From assembly GCF_000821085.1 (NCBI RefSeq), contig NZ_CCXR01000001.1:2997001-3061000 (forward strand): a stretch of 64,000 nucleotides of DNA. The letters are read 5' to 3'. Source of the DNA: Bacillus sp. B-jedd. Lineage in GTDB: Bacteria; Bacillota; Bacilli; Bacillales; Cytobacillaceae. Shown piece by piece: positions 55,984 through 64,000 of the stretch (its first letter is position 1; each line of letters begins with the position of its first letter). The notes below the pieces were generated by a model. The model did no database searches and was not told where the DNA came from. It was given only the letters and a program-made list of their open reading frames with translations. Position numbers and translations under genes: made by a program.

Positions 55984-56541
55984 TTAATAACCGTTTACGA
56001 CAAGATCGAGTTTCCCTGTTTCTGGATCGATCACTAGCCCGTGCACATTCACATCCGTTGGCATAAGCGGATGTTTTTTTATGACATCCACGCTGTGCTT
56101 AACGCTTTCGGTGACATTTTCGAAGCCATGAAGCCAATTGTTAATATCAATGCCCGAATAATTAAGGGTATCAAGGGTTTCCTGGCCTATGCCGCGCTCT
56201 TTCATCCTTTCAATCATATTCCCGGCCTTCAATGAACTCATTCCACAGTCATGGTGTCCGATTACGAGTACCTCGGACGCCTGCAGTTCATAAACAGCCA
56301 CTAGAATACTCCGCATGATACTTCCGAATGGGTGCATGATTAAAGCACCAGCGTTTTTAACTGTTTTTACATCACCATTGCTGAAATTCATCGCTTTTGG
56401 CAAAAGTTCCAATAGCCTTGTGTCCATACACGTTAAAATAACCATTTTCTTATTCGGAAATTTCGTTGTCTGGTATTTTTCATATTCCTTCTTTTCAACA
56501 AAGCTCTTATTGTAATCCAGGATTTCATGTAATGTATCCAT
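55984..56541 (-). CDS. ytiB: Beta-carbonic anhydrase YtiB
   Basis: 185 aa. Interconverts CO2 and bicarbonate. Zn ligands in TCMDTRL (Cys-x-Asp-x-Arg) and GHHDCGM (His-x-x-Cys) are in place. Small clade of beta-CA, like B. subtilis YtiB. ATG at 56541 with GGTGAG 6 nt upstream; the frame is open 35 codons further without support. No signal peptide. Confidence 0.92.
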   Translation of the reverse strand: MDTLHEILDYNKSFVEKKEYEKYQTTKFPNKKMVILTCMDTRLLELLPKAMNFSNGDVKTVKNAGALIMHPFGSIMRSILVAVYELQASEVLVIGHHDCGMSSLKAGNMIERMKERGIGQETLDTLNYSGIDINNWLHGFENVTESVKHSVDVIKKHPLMPTDVNVHGLVIDPETGKLDLVVNGY

Positions 56542-56696
56542 CTTCAACTCACCATTCCTTATTCTCTTTTGTTCATTAACAGGCTTTGCAGGCCTGCGTA
56601 AAATAATTCTTTTTATAGGATAACGGATTTTGCCTGTTAAAAACAAATTTCATGGTTGATTTCCACCTAATTTTTTTGTATCATTAACAAGTCAAC

Positions 56697-56753
56697 AAAT
56701 CGGAATGATTACGAATTATTTTTTTGAAAATTAAATCGGAATAGATACGATTT
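56697..56753 (+). promoter_or_regulatory. Two Zur-like operators
   Basis: Box 1 at 56697-56717 (core ATCGGAAT-G-ATTACGA) and box 2 at 56733-56753 (AAATCGGAAT-A-GATACGATTT spread over 21 bp). Both match the bacillar Zur pattern AAATCGTAAT-N-ATTACGATTT with few mismatches, 36 bp apart, ending 20 bp before the start codon. Confidence 0.75.
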
Positions 56754-56772
56754 AAAAAAGGAGGACTACATC

Positions 56773-57723
56773 GTGCGTAAACAGCTAATTGCCCTTTTCA
56801 TTTTACTGGCAGGGACCTTGCTTTCTGCGTGTGCGGATGATACCCGGCAGCAAACGGAAAAAAGCCCCGATAAACTATCTATTTATACAACCGTCTATCC
56901 TCTGCAATTTTTTGCCGAGCGGATTGGCGGGGAACATGCCGAAGTACACACAATTTATCCTCCTGGTGCCGACGAGCATACGTTTGAGCCTTCTCAAAAG
57001 GATATGATTGCACTGGCAGAATCTGACCTTTTCTTTTATATCGGTCTTGGCCTCGAAGGATTTGCGGAAAAAGCGAAGACAAGCTTGAAAAATGAAGACG
57101 TTACGATTGTGGCAGCGGCCGATAAGATAAATCTTGAAAAAGCCGCCCTCGAAAATGAAGAGGATGGCCACGAGGAAGATGAGCATGGACACAGCCATAG
57201 CGGTATTGACCCGCATATCTGGCTTGATCCGGTTTATGCCAAAGAACTGGCAAAATCGGTAATGGATGGTATGGCTGAAAAGATGCCTGAAAACCGCGCC
57301 GATTTTGAAAAAAATTATCAAAAACTAATAGGTGACCTTGACCAGTTGGATAAGAAATTTAAAGTTACTGCCTCCTCTGCAAAAAACAAGGAAATCATTG
57401 TTTCCCATGCGGCTTTCGGGTATTGGGAATCAAGGTATGGAATCAGACAGACTTCCATCGCCGGTATGTCGACGGCTAGTGAGCCAACACAAAAAGACAT
57501 GGAAAAAATCATTTCCACTGTCAGGAAGAATGGGATCAAGTATATTCTAGTCGAGCAAAATGTTTCATCAAAACTCGCCCAGGCCGTCCATAAAGAAACG
57601 GGAGCGAAAATCATCCATATACACAACCTTGCCACAAGGACAGACAAGGACATTGCAAACAAAGAAACGTATCTCACCCTAATGGAACAAAACGTCGATA
57701 CATTAAAGAAAGCAATGAATTAA
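56773..57723 (+). CDS. znuA: Zinc ABC transporter substrate-binding lipoprotein (ZnuA/AdcA-like)
   Basis: 316 aa. Lipobox LLSAC (Cys20), cluster A-I fold. Metal-binding His in DEHTFEPS, a His/Asp/Glu-rich loop EDEHGHSHSGIDPHIWLDP (~142-160) typical of zinc binders, VSHAAFGYW and a C-terminal EQNVSSKLA. GTG start with AAGGAGG 8 nt upstream. No permease or ATPase gene is adjacent, so it must work with a transporter encoded elsewhere. Zur boxes upstream support zinc rather than manganese. Confidence 0.88.
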   Translation: MRKQLIALFILLAGTLLSACADDTRQQTEKSPDKLSIYTTVYPLQFFAERIGGEHAEVHTIYPPGADEHTFEPSQKDMIALAESDLFFYIGLGLEGFAEKAKTSLKNEDVTIVAAADKINLEKAALENEEDGHEEDEHGHSHSGIDPHIWLDPVYAKELAKSVMDGMAEKMPENRADFEKNYQKLIGDLDQLDKKFKVTASSAKNKEIIVSHAAFGYWESRYGIRQTSIAGMSTASEPTQKDMEKIISTVRKNGIKYILVEQNVSSKLAQAVHKETGAKIIHIHNLATRTDKDIANKETYLTLMEQNVDTLKKAMN

Positions 57724-57734
57724 CACAACTTGCA

Positions 57735-57771
57735 AGCATCCTGCCCATTTTGGGACAGGATGCTTTTTTTA
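57735..57771 (+). terminator. Terminator of the zinc-binding lipoprotein gene
   Basis: Stem AGCATCCTG-CCC / GGGA-CAGGATGCT, followed by seven T. Confidence 0.9.
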
Positions 57772-57847
57772 TTCTCCTATTGCCTCCCGTCTAAATATGC
57801 GGCTGATTGTCAACAATGGAGGTAGTAATTTTGAAAGGGAGAGTTTA

Positions 57848-59209
57848 ATGAGTGATTTACTGATAGCCCGATCCCTGTTTGGAACAACGATGGGCTTCCA
57901 TATTATCCATGCCACAATCGGCGTTGGCCTGCCGCTGATGATGATTTGCGCCGAACTTATGTATCAGAAAACGAAGGATCTTGATTATGTTGTTATGGCA
58001 AAACGGTGGACAAAGGCATTCGCTATTTTGCTTGGTGTCGGCATTCCGACTGGCACGATTGCCGGAACCCAGCTTTCCCTTCTTTGGCCTGGGTTCATGG
58101 AAGTCATCGGACGGGTAATGGCGCTACCATTTCAAATTGAAATTTATGCGTTTTTTATTGAAGCACTTTTTATGTCCATATATGTTTATGCCGCAGAAAG
58201 GATCAAGCCATGGATGCGTATTGCCAGTCTTTTTCTCGTTGCCTTTGGCGCCTTGGCCTCTGCTGTTTTAATCACAAATGTCCACGCATTTCAGGGAACG
58301 CCAGCCGGCTTTGATGTTGTCAACGGGGAAATTGTGAATGTCGACCCCTGGAAAGCTTTTTTCAATCCAAGCTTTTTTGTCACAGCGGGCCATGTCGCCC
58401 TTTCCGCCTATGTTGTTGGCGCATTTGTTGTCGCCATGGTTGCCGCCTTCAAGCTGATGCGGACGGAAAATGGCTCCAAGATTTATAAATTCCATCAAAA
58501 AGCATTGACGCTTTCACTTGTTGTCGGGGGAGTCTTTTCTATCCTGACGGCTGTCAACGGACATGCATCCGCGCAGATGCTCCACGAATATCAGCCCGAG
58601 AAACTTGCCGCGGCTGAAGGGCTGTTCGAAACACAGTCCCACGCGCCGCTTGCGATCGGCGGTGTGACCGACAGGGAAACTGAATCGGTTAAATACGGAA
58701 TTGAAATTCCCTGGGCGCTTAGCTTCCTGGCCGGGAACAGTTTCGACACAGTTGTAAAAGGATTGAATGAGTGGCCGGAAAATGAATGGCCGCCGCTGTT
58801 CATCCATACCCTATTTAACGGGATGGTCTTTATCGGTACCTTCCTCATCCTGCTTGCCATTGCCGGTTTGTTGTGGAAGAGGGTTTTCAAAAATAAAACT
58901 TTGCCTAAATGGCTCCTCTGGCCGCTTGTCGCCTCTGGGCCACTAGCCATCCTCGCGATGGAGCTAGGCTGGATTTTCGCTTGCACTGGCCGCCAGCCGT
59001 GGAATATTTACAGAGTACTGCCAACCGCGGATTCCGTCACGACACAGACTAATCTTGGGCCGCTCTTCGCCCTGTTTGTGGCAGTCTATGTCATTCTTGC
59101 TGCGGCGGCGCTCTTCGTGCTCCTCCATTATTTCAAAAAGAACCCCGTCGAAAAGGATTTTGAACGGGCCGAAAATAGAAGTGTTCCGTTATTCAGCTCG
59201 AACACATAG
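57848..59209 (+). CDS. ythA: Cytochrome bd-type quinol oxidase subunit I YthA
   Basis: 453-aa heme-carrying membrane subunit with about nine helices. Early histidines in MGFHIIHATIG (18, 21), the quinol/heme motif GRQPWNIY (~395) and AELMYQKT... fit CydA, with a short Q-loop as usual in Firmicutes. It reduces O2 with quinol. ATG at 57848 after AAAGGGAGAG; 17 codons upstream are leader. Followed 12 bp later by ythB. Paralogue of CydAB, probably a cyanide-insensitive (CIO-like) type. Confidence 0.92.
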   Translation: MSDLLIARSLFGTTMGFHIIHATIGVGLPLMMICAELMYQKTKDLDYVVMAKRWTKAFAILLGVGIPTGTIAGTQLSLLWPGFMEVIGRVMALPFQIEIYAFFIEALFMSIYVYAAERIKPWMRIASLFLVAFGALASAVLITNVHAFQGTPAGFDVVNGEIVNVDPWKAFFNPSFFVTAGHVALSAYVVGAFVVAMVAAFKLMRTENGSKIYKFHQKALTLSLVVGGVFSILTAVNGHASAQMLHEYQPEKLAAAEGLFETQSHAPLAIGGVTDRETESVKYGIEIPWALSFLAGNSFDTVVKGLNEWPENEWPPLFIHTLFNGMVFIGTFLILLAIAGLLWKRVFKNKTLPKWLLWPLVASGPLAILAMELGWIFACTGRQPWNIYRVLPTADSVTTQTNLGPLFALFVAVYVILAAAALFVLLHYFKKNPVEKDFERAENRSVPLFSSNT

Positions 59210-59221
59210 GGAGGCTTGAAA

Positions 59222-60280
59222 ATGGTTGATGCCTATATTGCGATTACCATTCTTTGGGGATTTGTGTTTATTTACGCGGTTATGGCGACGATGGATTTCG
59301 GAGCAGGCTTTTGGTCGATGCTCTACATCAACAAGGAACACACAGGTGCGACGAATATTGCCAATCGGTATCTGTCCCCCACCTGGGAAGTTACCAATAC
59401 CTTCATTGTCGCTCTTGTCGTCGCCGTGTACAGCTTGTTTCCGCGCGGCGCCTATACACTTGGGACCGTCCTGCTCATTCCAGGCAGCATAATCCTTGTT
59501 CTTTTGACCCTTAGAAGTGCGTTCCTCGTTTTTTCCAACATTGCCGAGGAATACAGAAAGCCATTGACCTATGTTTCGGGAATATGCGGCTTTCTAATAC
59601 CCGGCCTGCTGATCAGCGTCCTGCCGATTACGCATGGCCAGTATATTGACACCCTTGAAGGCGGGCGGCAGACGCTGAACCTTGCCCGCCTTTTTACAAG
59701 CCCGAATGAATACGCATTTTTCTTTTTTGCGATTACTTCTACGCTGTTTCTGTCATCCCTTCTTCTGGCTGATTACTCAAAGGTTTCAAATGAGCTGAAG
59801 GCCTACCGTATTTACCGGAGGGACGCCTTGATTCTTGGTCCGGTATCGATGGTCATGACGATTGCGATTATGGTCACTCTGGGGCGCGAAGTTCCATGGC
59901 TGTACAGCGGAATGCTCAAAAAATTGCCCTTGCTGATCCTGTCGGCCGTCTTTTTCCTGGCCGGCGGACTTGCGCTTTTCCTCCCTACCAAAAGGGGCGG
60001 CGCCACGGTAATCGGTATGCCCAGGGTCGCCGTGATTGCGATAACATTGCAATATCTCACAGCGAGCTATGTTTATGGCAGGGCTCATCTCCCTTACCTT
60101 GTTTATCCGGATGTGACCATCCATACCGCTTTCACAGACCCGACTTCGTTCAGGGCCGTTTTTGCCACGTACATTGCCGGCTTTGCGATTTTATTTCCCG
60201 GTTTTGCATACTTCTGGAGCCTGTTTATGCATGACAAAAAATATCTTAGGCGCGAAACGGAAAAGAAGCCTGCCGAATAA
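59222..60280 (+). CDS. ythB: Cytochrome bd-type quinol oxidase subunit II YthB
   Basis: 352-aa membrane subunit with about eight helices (CydB family): MATMDFGAGFWSML, SPTWEVTNTFIVALVV and GHGQ-like PITHGQYIDTL. Stabilises the hemes of YthA. ATG at 59222 with GGGAGG 7 nt upstream. Last gene of the unit; no classic terminator, but a large palindrome-ended repeat begins 17 bp after its stop. Confidence 0.92.
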   Translation: MVDAYIAITILWGFVFIYAVMATMDFGAGFWSMLYINKEHTGATNIANRYLSPTWEVTNTFIVALVVAVYSLFPRGAYTLGTVLLIPGSIILVLLTLRSAFLVFSNIAEEYRKPLTYVSGICGFLIPGLLISVLPITHGQYIDTLEGGRQTLNLARLFTSPNEYAFFFFAITSTLFLSSLLLADYSKVSNELKAYRIYRRDALILGPVSMVMTIAIMVTLGREVPWLYSGMLKKLPLLILSAVFFLAGGLALFLPTKRGGATVIGMPRVAVIAITLQYLTASYVYGRAHLPYLVYPDVTIHTAFTDPTSFRAVFATYIAGFAILFPGFAYFWSLFMHDKKYLRRETEKKPAE

Positions 60281-60296
60281 GTATGAATATAATTAG

Positions 60297-60482
60297 CTGG
60301 TTGATTGGAGCTCAGGCATGTAGACTCCTCGAAAATGCTAACGCATTTCCTTCGTGCAAAGCCCATTCGAAGAAGCTGGTTGTCCTGCGGGACTTAGCGG
60401 CGAGTGGAGACCCCGCAGGAGCAACGCGACGAGGAGGCTCCACTGACGCCCCGCGGAAAGCGAATGCCGAGAGTGGAAATCA
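60297..60482 (+). repeat. Palindrome-ended Bacillaceae repeat, copy 3, with a 57-bp insertion
   Basis: Same sequence as copy 2 (GGTTGATTGGAGCTCAGGCA ... GGAAATCAACG), but between GTAGACTCCT and GCGGGAC it contains 57 extra bp (60330-60386). The insertion is bordered by TCCT on both sides and has internal inverted repeats (AAATGC-TAAC-GCATTT). It lies in the 357-bp gap after ythB. Open frames across it are not real genes. Confidence 0.9.
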
Positions 60483-60637
60483 ACGACCACGTTCACATTT
60501 GAATAACAATTTTAATTTCAGCAAGGAATAGTTTGGGACTGTATCATTTGGTGGAAATCGCCCCGGAAATTGACAGGAATCGGACCGAGGAAACATCACA
60601 AGCTAAACATGTATCCCAACAATAAGGAGTGATACGT

Positions 60638-60796
60638 GTGGCAAAAGATGTCCTTTGTGAAGTGAACAATTGTACGTTCTGGGAAAATGGCAATAAATGC
60701 GGCGCCGACCAGATTTATGTAGTCAGCCATACAGGAGAAACTGCGGATACAAGCAGGGAAACCGACTGCAAAACCTTCCAGCCTCATGACCTATAG
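60638..60796 (+). CDS. DUF1540 domain protein
   Basis: 52 aa: MAKDVLCEVNNCTFWENGNK, then CGADQIYVVSH and a final DCKTFQPHDL. Four cysteines in the DUF1540 order (C-x4-C-x3W-x5-C ... DC-x-F) suggest metal binding. Function unknown; DUF1540 proteins are frequent in spore formers. GTG start with AAGGAG 6 nt upstream. Free-standing, with a hairpin right after the stop. Confidence 0.85.
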   Translation: MAKDVLCEVNNCTFWENGNKCGADQIYVVSHTGETADTSRETDCKTFQPHDL

Positions 60797-60840
60797 AAAA
60801 AAGCGGGAGCGCCATTTCACATGTGCGCTTCTGCTTTTTT
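60797..60840 (+). terminator. Terminator of the DUF1540 gene
   Basis: Stem AAAAAAGC-G-AGCGC with GCGCT-C-GCTTTTTT, containing mismatches. Confidence 0.7.
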
Positions 60841-60866
60841 ATGTCCACCGATACAGTCAAAGATAA

Positions 60867-61010
60867 GAAAAGCGCAAGCGCCTGTTCAGCGCCGTATGGA
60901 CTGGAGGGCCACGATGGAGATAAAGGAAACACGATAAGCGTTAGCGAATCGATGTTGACTTATCGTAGCGAGGGGACCGAAGTACACTAGGCGCTAGGCG
61001 CTGGAGCTAG
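60867..61010 (+). repeat. Long copy of the GAAAAGCG...GCGCTGG repeat
   Basis: Begins GAAAAGCGCAAGCGCCTG and ends GGGGACCGAAGTACACTAGG followed by CGCTAGGCGCTGGAGCTAG. A frequent intergenic repeat style of bacilli. The middle contains CGATAAGCG and CTTATCG as inverted parts. The short copy at 12162-12222 has the same ends without the middle. Confidence 0.85.
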
Positions 61011-61036
61011 ACAAATTTTATATATTCTTATCTTTC

Positions 61037-61060
61037 AAAAAAAACTGCGAGCAAACGCAG
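61037..61060 (-). terminator. Terminator of the men operon
   Basis: Short stem CTGCG/CGCAG, 6-nt loop, then eight T on the minus strand. Confidence 0.7.
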
Positions 61061-61074
61061 GCACTAAGTACTTC

Positions 61075-62217
61075 CTATAAAAGGCGGTAAACCTCTTCCC
61101 TCACGGTTACTTGCTCCAAACGTTTTCGGTTGATCGAAAATCCGATTCCCGGCCCTTCCGGAATACTGACCCATCCATCCTCAACTGTAATCTCAGGCTC
61201 AATGATGTCTTCTTCCCAGAATCGGGACGAAGCGGAAATATCCCCCGCAATCGTAAAGCCGGGCAGCGAAGCCAGGGCGACATTATGCGCGCGCGAAACC
61301 CCGAATTCAATCATTCCTCCGCACCAGACCGGAATTCCCTTTTCCACGCAAAAATTATGGATCCGCATTGCTTCACCTAGCCCGCCTACTTTGCCTGCTT
61401 TGACCGCAATTACCTGGCAGCTTCCCAATTCAACCGCCATTACAGCATCCGAATAGGAATTGATGCTTTCATCGAGGCAGATGGGGGTGGAAATAAGCTT
61501 CTGCAGCTTGGCATGCTCGATGAAGTCATCATGCGCGAGTGGCTGCTCGATCATCAAAAGATTGAGTTCATCAAGCGCCCGGAGCTTTTCCGCATCCTCC
61601 AAGGAATAAGCTGAATTGGCATCCGCCAAAATTGGCAGGGCAGGATAAGCGTGCCGGATGGCGGAAAGGAGGCTGTAATCATTTGCCGGGCTGATTTTCA
61701 CCTTAATACGCCGGTACCCTTCCTCAAGAAATTTGGCGGTCTGTTCGAGCGCCTCTTTTTCATCCTTGGAAGCGACAACGACGCCGGAAGGAATCCTGCC
61801 CTTGTCCGCAAGGTTTCCAGGTTTCGCTATTCCATTTTCGCTGTGCAGCAGCCGGGCAAGTGCAACTTGTTTTTGCTTCGCATATAAATCCCAAAGCGCC
61901 AGCTCAATGGCTGATTTGGCCATATGGTTGCGTCTGATGCCTTTAAATAGGCCAAAGACATCATGCGGATGGGAGACTGGGTTCCTTTTGAGAAGAGGGA
62001 TTAAAAAGTCCTTTATCATGTGCCAGCTTGTCGCGACGGTTTCTTCTGTGTACCAGGGCGAGCTGAAGGCGACCCCTTCACCTAAGCCGGAGCGGCCATC
62101 CCGGTCGACTGCCTCCACGATGATGGCTTCCCGTTCCGTTACTTTGCCGAGGTGTGTATGGAAGGGCTGTTTGAGCGGCATTGAAATGACCGACAGCTTT
62201 ATGGATGCAATGTTCAT
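61075..62217 (-). CDS. menC: o-Succinylbenzoate synthase
   Basis: 380-aa enolase-superfamily dehydratase of menaquinone synthesis. Catalytic lysines in RRIKVKIS (Lys172, Lys174) and VIAVKAGKVGG (~273), metal ligands Asp199 (ILADANSAY), Glu (~224, MIEQPL) and Asp (CLDESI). ATG overlaps the menE stop (ATGA), with GGGGAGG upstream, so translation is coupled. Many bacillar MenC proteins also racemise N-acyl amino acids. Confidence 0.93.
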   Translation of the reverse strand: MNIASIKLSVISMPLKQPFHTHLGKVTEREAIIVEAVDRDGRSGLGEGVAFSSPWYTEETVATSWHMIKDFLIPLLKRNPVSHPHDVFGLFKGIRRNHMAKSAIELALWDLYAKQKQVALARLLHSENGIAKPGNLADKGRIPSGVVVASKDEKEALEQTAKFLEEGYRRIKVKISPANDYSLLSAIRHAYPALPILADANSAYSLEDAEKLRALDELNLLMIEQPLAHDDFIEHAKLQKLISTPICLDESINSYSDAVMAVELGSCQVIAVKAGKVGGLGEAMRIHNFCVEKGIPVWCGGMIEFGVSRAHNVALASLPGFTIAGDISASSRFWEEDIIEPEITVEDGWVSIPEGPGIGFSINRKRLEQVTVREEVYRLL

Positions 62218-63704
62218 TTCGGTGCCTCCCCGATTAGTTCAGGAAGTTTCCTGCGGAGGAGTTTGTTGGAGGCGTTCCTCGGCAGTTCCCTGGCAAAATA
62301 AATTTCCCGTGGCACTTTATACTTGGCCAGTTTTTCCTGGCAAAAAGCGCGCAGCCCGCCTGGGGAGATTTCATAATCCCCTTTCAGCACGACAAAAGCG
62401 GCCGGCACCTGTCCCCATTCGCTGTCCGGTATGCCAGTGACCCCTGCTTCCAATACACTAGGATGGGACAGGAGGACGCTTTCGATTTCGGCGGGATAGA
62501 TGTTTTCGCCTCCGGAGATGATCAGGTCGGAACGCCTGTCAAGCACATAAAGAAATCCTTCCCCGTCCACGTATCCGATGTCGCCTGTCCGGAGCCATCC
62601 ACCGATGATTTTCTCCGCTGTTTCCTCATGTCTGTTCAAATATCCTGGCGTGACGTTCGGCCCTTTGAGCAAGATTTCCCCTGCTTCCCCGGCAGCTGCT
62701 TCAGCCCCATCAGGATGCTGGATTTTTAAAGAGACTGGAAAAAGCGGTTTGCCCGCCGATCCCAGCTTTGCCAGGCTGTATTCCGGGGAAAGGGTGACGG
62801 ATTGAGACGCCGTTTCGGTCATTCCGTATGTTTGGAAAACCGGGATGTTCCGGTCCCGGCATGCTTCAAGCAATGGCAACGGCGCAGGGCCTCCACCGAG
62901 CAGCATGCAGCGAAATGTGCCTGGTAGGCGTTTGTCGCCAAGTTCCTCGATGATTCTCGTCAAAGTTGTACCGACAACGGACATGATGGTGACTTTTTTC
63001 GCCTCGATGTCCAACAGTGTCTGCCGCGAGTCGAAAGAGCTGTGCAACACAATGTGCATCCCGTAAATAATGCTCCTCATTAAAATGGAGTAGCCGCTGA
63101 TATGGAAAACAGGGACAGCACAAAGCCAGGTGTCTTCTTGGGATAGGCCGAGGTTCAAGGCAGATCCCGCTGCGCTCCAGAAGTGGTTCCCATACGTTTG
63201 GAGAACACCTTTCGGCTTACCAGTCGTTCCTGAGGTGTACATGACAGTGCAGACTTCATCAAGGTTCAGTTCTTCAAGAAGGGGAAAATCGGCTGTTTCA
63301 GCATCTTTTAGCCCTTCAAGCGGGAATGTCAGGATGGCCGTAATATTTGCCGCGGATTCTGATGCGAGACTTTCAAAGGATTCCTGATAGATCAGGAACT
63401 CAGCTTTCGCGTCATCCAGCTGGTAGGACAGCTCTCCGGCGGACAGGCGGTTGTTCAACATGACTGCCGTCGCGCCAAGAAGCTGCAGAGCATAAAGGAA
63501 CACAGCTGAGTCAAGGCTGTTTTTGACAAGTACGCCAGTGAGACTGCCCTTTTTCATCCCTAGCCCGGCGAGTTTCCCTGCGACATTCATGCTGCTCTCA
63601 TACAGCTCCTTAAAGGTAAGCTGCTCATCGAGATAGCTGATCGCTGCTCTGCCAGGAGTTAATTGAGCCCGTTTTTGCAAAAAGTTCGGCATGGTTTGTG
63701 CCAT
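62214..63704 (-). CDS. menE: o-Succinylbenzoate--CoA ligase
   Basis: 496-aa adenylate-forming acyl-CoA ligase of menaquinone synthesis. AMP-binding motif MYTSGTTGKPKGV (~155-167), FQTYGMTETASQ (~290) and C-terminal LDRRSDLIISGGENIYP plus the catalytic Lys in NASNKLLRRKL. ATG with GAAGGTG 5 nt upstream. Order menB-menE-menC as in B. subtilis. Confidence 0.95.
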   Translation of the reverse strand: MAQTMPNFLQKRAQLTPGRAAISYLDEQLTFKELYESSMNVAGKLAGLGMKKGSLTGVLVKNSLDSAVFLYALQLLGATAVMLNNRLSAGELSYQLDDAKAEFLIYQESFESLASESAANITAILTFPLEGLKDAETADFPLLEELNLDEVCTVMYTSGTTGKPKGVLQTYGNHFWSAAGSALNLGLSQEDTWLCAVPVFHISGYSILMRSIIYGMHIVLHSSFDSRQTLLDIEAKKVTIMSVVGTTLTRIIEELGDKRLPGTFRCMLLGGGPAPLPLLEACRDRNIPVFQTYGMTETASQSVTLSPEYSLAKLGSAGKPLFPVSLKIQHPDGAEAAAGEAGEILLKGPNVTPGYLNRHEETAEKIIGGWLRTGDIGYVDGEGFLYVLDRRSDLIISGGENIYPAEIESVLLSHPSVLEAGVTGIPDSEWGQVPAAFVVLKGDYEISPGGLRAFCQEKLAKYKVPREIYFARELPRNASNKLLRRKLPELIGEAPK

Positions 63705-63801
63705 ATTTTCACCTTCAATAGTAAAACAGCCTGACGGGGAATCCCATCAAGCTGCAGAATGTTTAATTGATTTGGAAACCGATGCCCGAATGGTATCCGG
63801 T

Positions 63802-64000
63802 TTATGGGAACCTTGGGAACTGGCCAAAGTCCGGCTTGCGCTTTTCTTTGAAAGCGTCGCGGCCTTCTTTTGCTTCATCTGTTGTGTAATAAAGGAGCGT
63901 TGCATCTCCAGCGAATTGCTGAAGTCCGGCAAGCCCGTCCGTGTCCGCGTTCATTGCTGCTTTCAGGAAACGGAGAGCTGTAGGGCTCTTTTCAAGGATT
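63802..64000 (-). CDS. menB: 1,4-Dihydroxy-2-naphthoyl-CoA synthase, C-terminal part
   Basis: The last 66 codons only; the rest lies beyond the window. The minus-strand product ends with [19 protein letters not shown] and QFPRFP, the characteristic MenB tail of the crotonase fold. MenB closes the naphthoquinone ring from o-succinylbenzoyl-CoA, the step after MenE. The stop is 97 bp before menE, no terminator between, hence one operon. Confidence 0.92.
   Translation of the reverse strand, partial: ILEKSPTALRFLKAAMNADTDGLAGLQQFAGDATLLYYTTDEAKEGRDAFKEKRKPDFGQFPRFP

Noticed and set aside
57800..57847. Rex-type operator before ythA (ATTGT-CA-ACAAT)
   Set aside because: Arms of only five bases and no match to the TTGTGA-type Rex consensus.
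60283..60531. 82-codon frame after ythB
   Set aside because: Translation of repeat copy 3 including its insertion; not a gene.
63747..63932. 61-codon minus-strand frame at the end of the window
   Set aside because: It is an out-of-frame shadow of menB; the true menB tail is in another frame and ends at 63802.

Overview
The window is chromosomal DNA from an endospore-forming member of the Bacillaceae. The evidence is a run of genes in the order known from the ytp-ytm-yth-men region of Bacillus subtilis (murC, sftA, ytpQ/P, ytoP, ytnP, trmB, amyX, dat, pepV, murJ, leuS, asnB, metK, pckA, luxS, men), an alpha/beta-type spore DNA-binding protein, a Cse60 homologue, SD-rich starts with frequent TTG/GTG, a T-box and an S-box. 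Placing it near Mesobacillus/Neobacillus-like soil bacilli, because it carries a dissimilatory nitrite-ammonification operon that B. subtilis lacks, is inference. I see no phage, transposase, CRISPR, rRNA or tRNA.

Layout. 1-9 kb: C-terminal half of an M29 aminopeptidase, then (minus) murC, the DNA translocase sftA, ytpQ, thioredoxin-like ytpP, a lipoprotein, a DUF84 NTPase and the M42 peptidase ytoP. 9-19 kb: ytzB, lactonase-like ytnP, trmB, ytzH, ytmP, pullulanase, lipid kinase, thpR, dat, pepV, ytzE. 19-26 kb: a gluzincin-like exported protein with a doubtful 5' end, rsuA, murJ, ytfP, cse60, a SASP, rhodanese ytwF, and two 51-bp minisatellites on either side of ytwF. 26-30.5 kb: leuS with its T-box, and an MFS transporter. 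30.6-36.6 kb: nitrite-reduction operon nrfA-nrfH with NrfE/CcmF-, NrfF/CcmH- and CcmI-like maturation genes and an unknown exported protein, preceded by a perfect Fnr box. 37-45.5 kb: a small unknown gene, ytzC, mnmL/mnmM, ytpB, ytpA, ytoA, asnB, metK with SAM riboswitch. 46-52 kb: DCC protein, pckA, ytmB, ytmA, the ytlABC-like ABC transporter. 52-57.7 kb: ytkD, a lipoprotein, small genes, luxS, yidD, carbonic anhydrase, and a zinc-binding lipoprotein with two Zur-like boxes. 57.8-64 kb: bd-type oxidase ythAB, a DUF1540 protein, and menC-menE-menB.

How the genes connect: the respiratory parts (menaquinone synthesis, a bd-type quinol oxidase, and quinol-dependent NrfHA) would share menaquinone as electron carrier under low oxygen or nitrite. 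leuS and metK carry premature-termination riboswitches. The mnmL/mnmM and trmB genes modify tRNA. Murein precursor synthesis and export are represented by murC, dat, murJ and asnB.

The most unusual element is the nrf operon, which carries a compact and partly degenerate set of System I heme-lyase subunits (CcmF with its four key histidines, a CcmH-like protein with only one cysteine, a CcmI without TPR part) next to an unrecognised exported protein. Other things worth attention are the two related 17-codon minisatellites in opposite orientation, a 20-21-bp repeat beside luxS, and three copies of a palindrome-ended Bacillaceae repeat, one interrupted by a 57-bp insertion.
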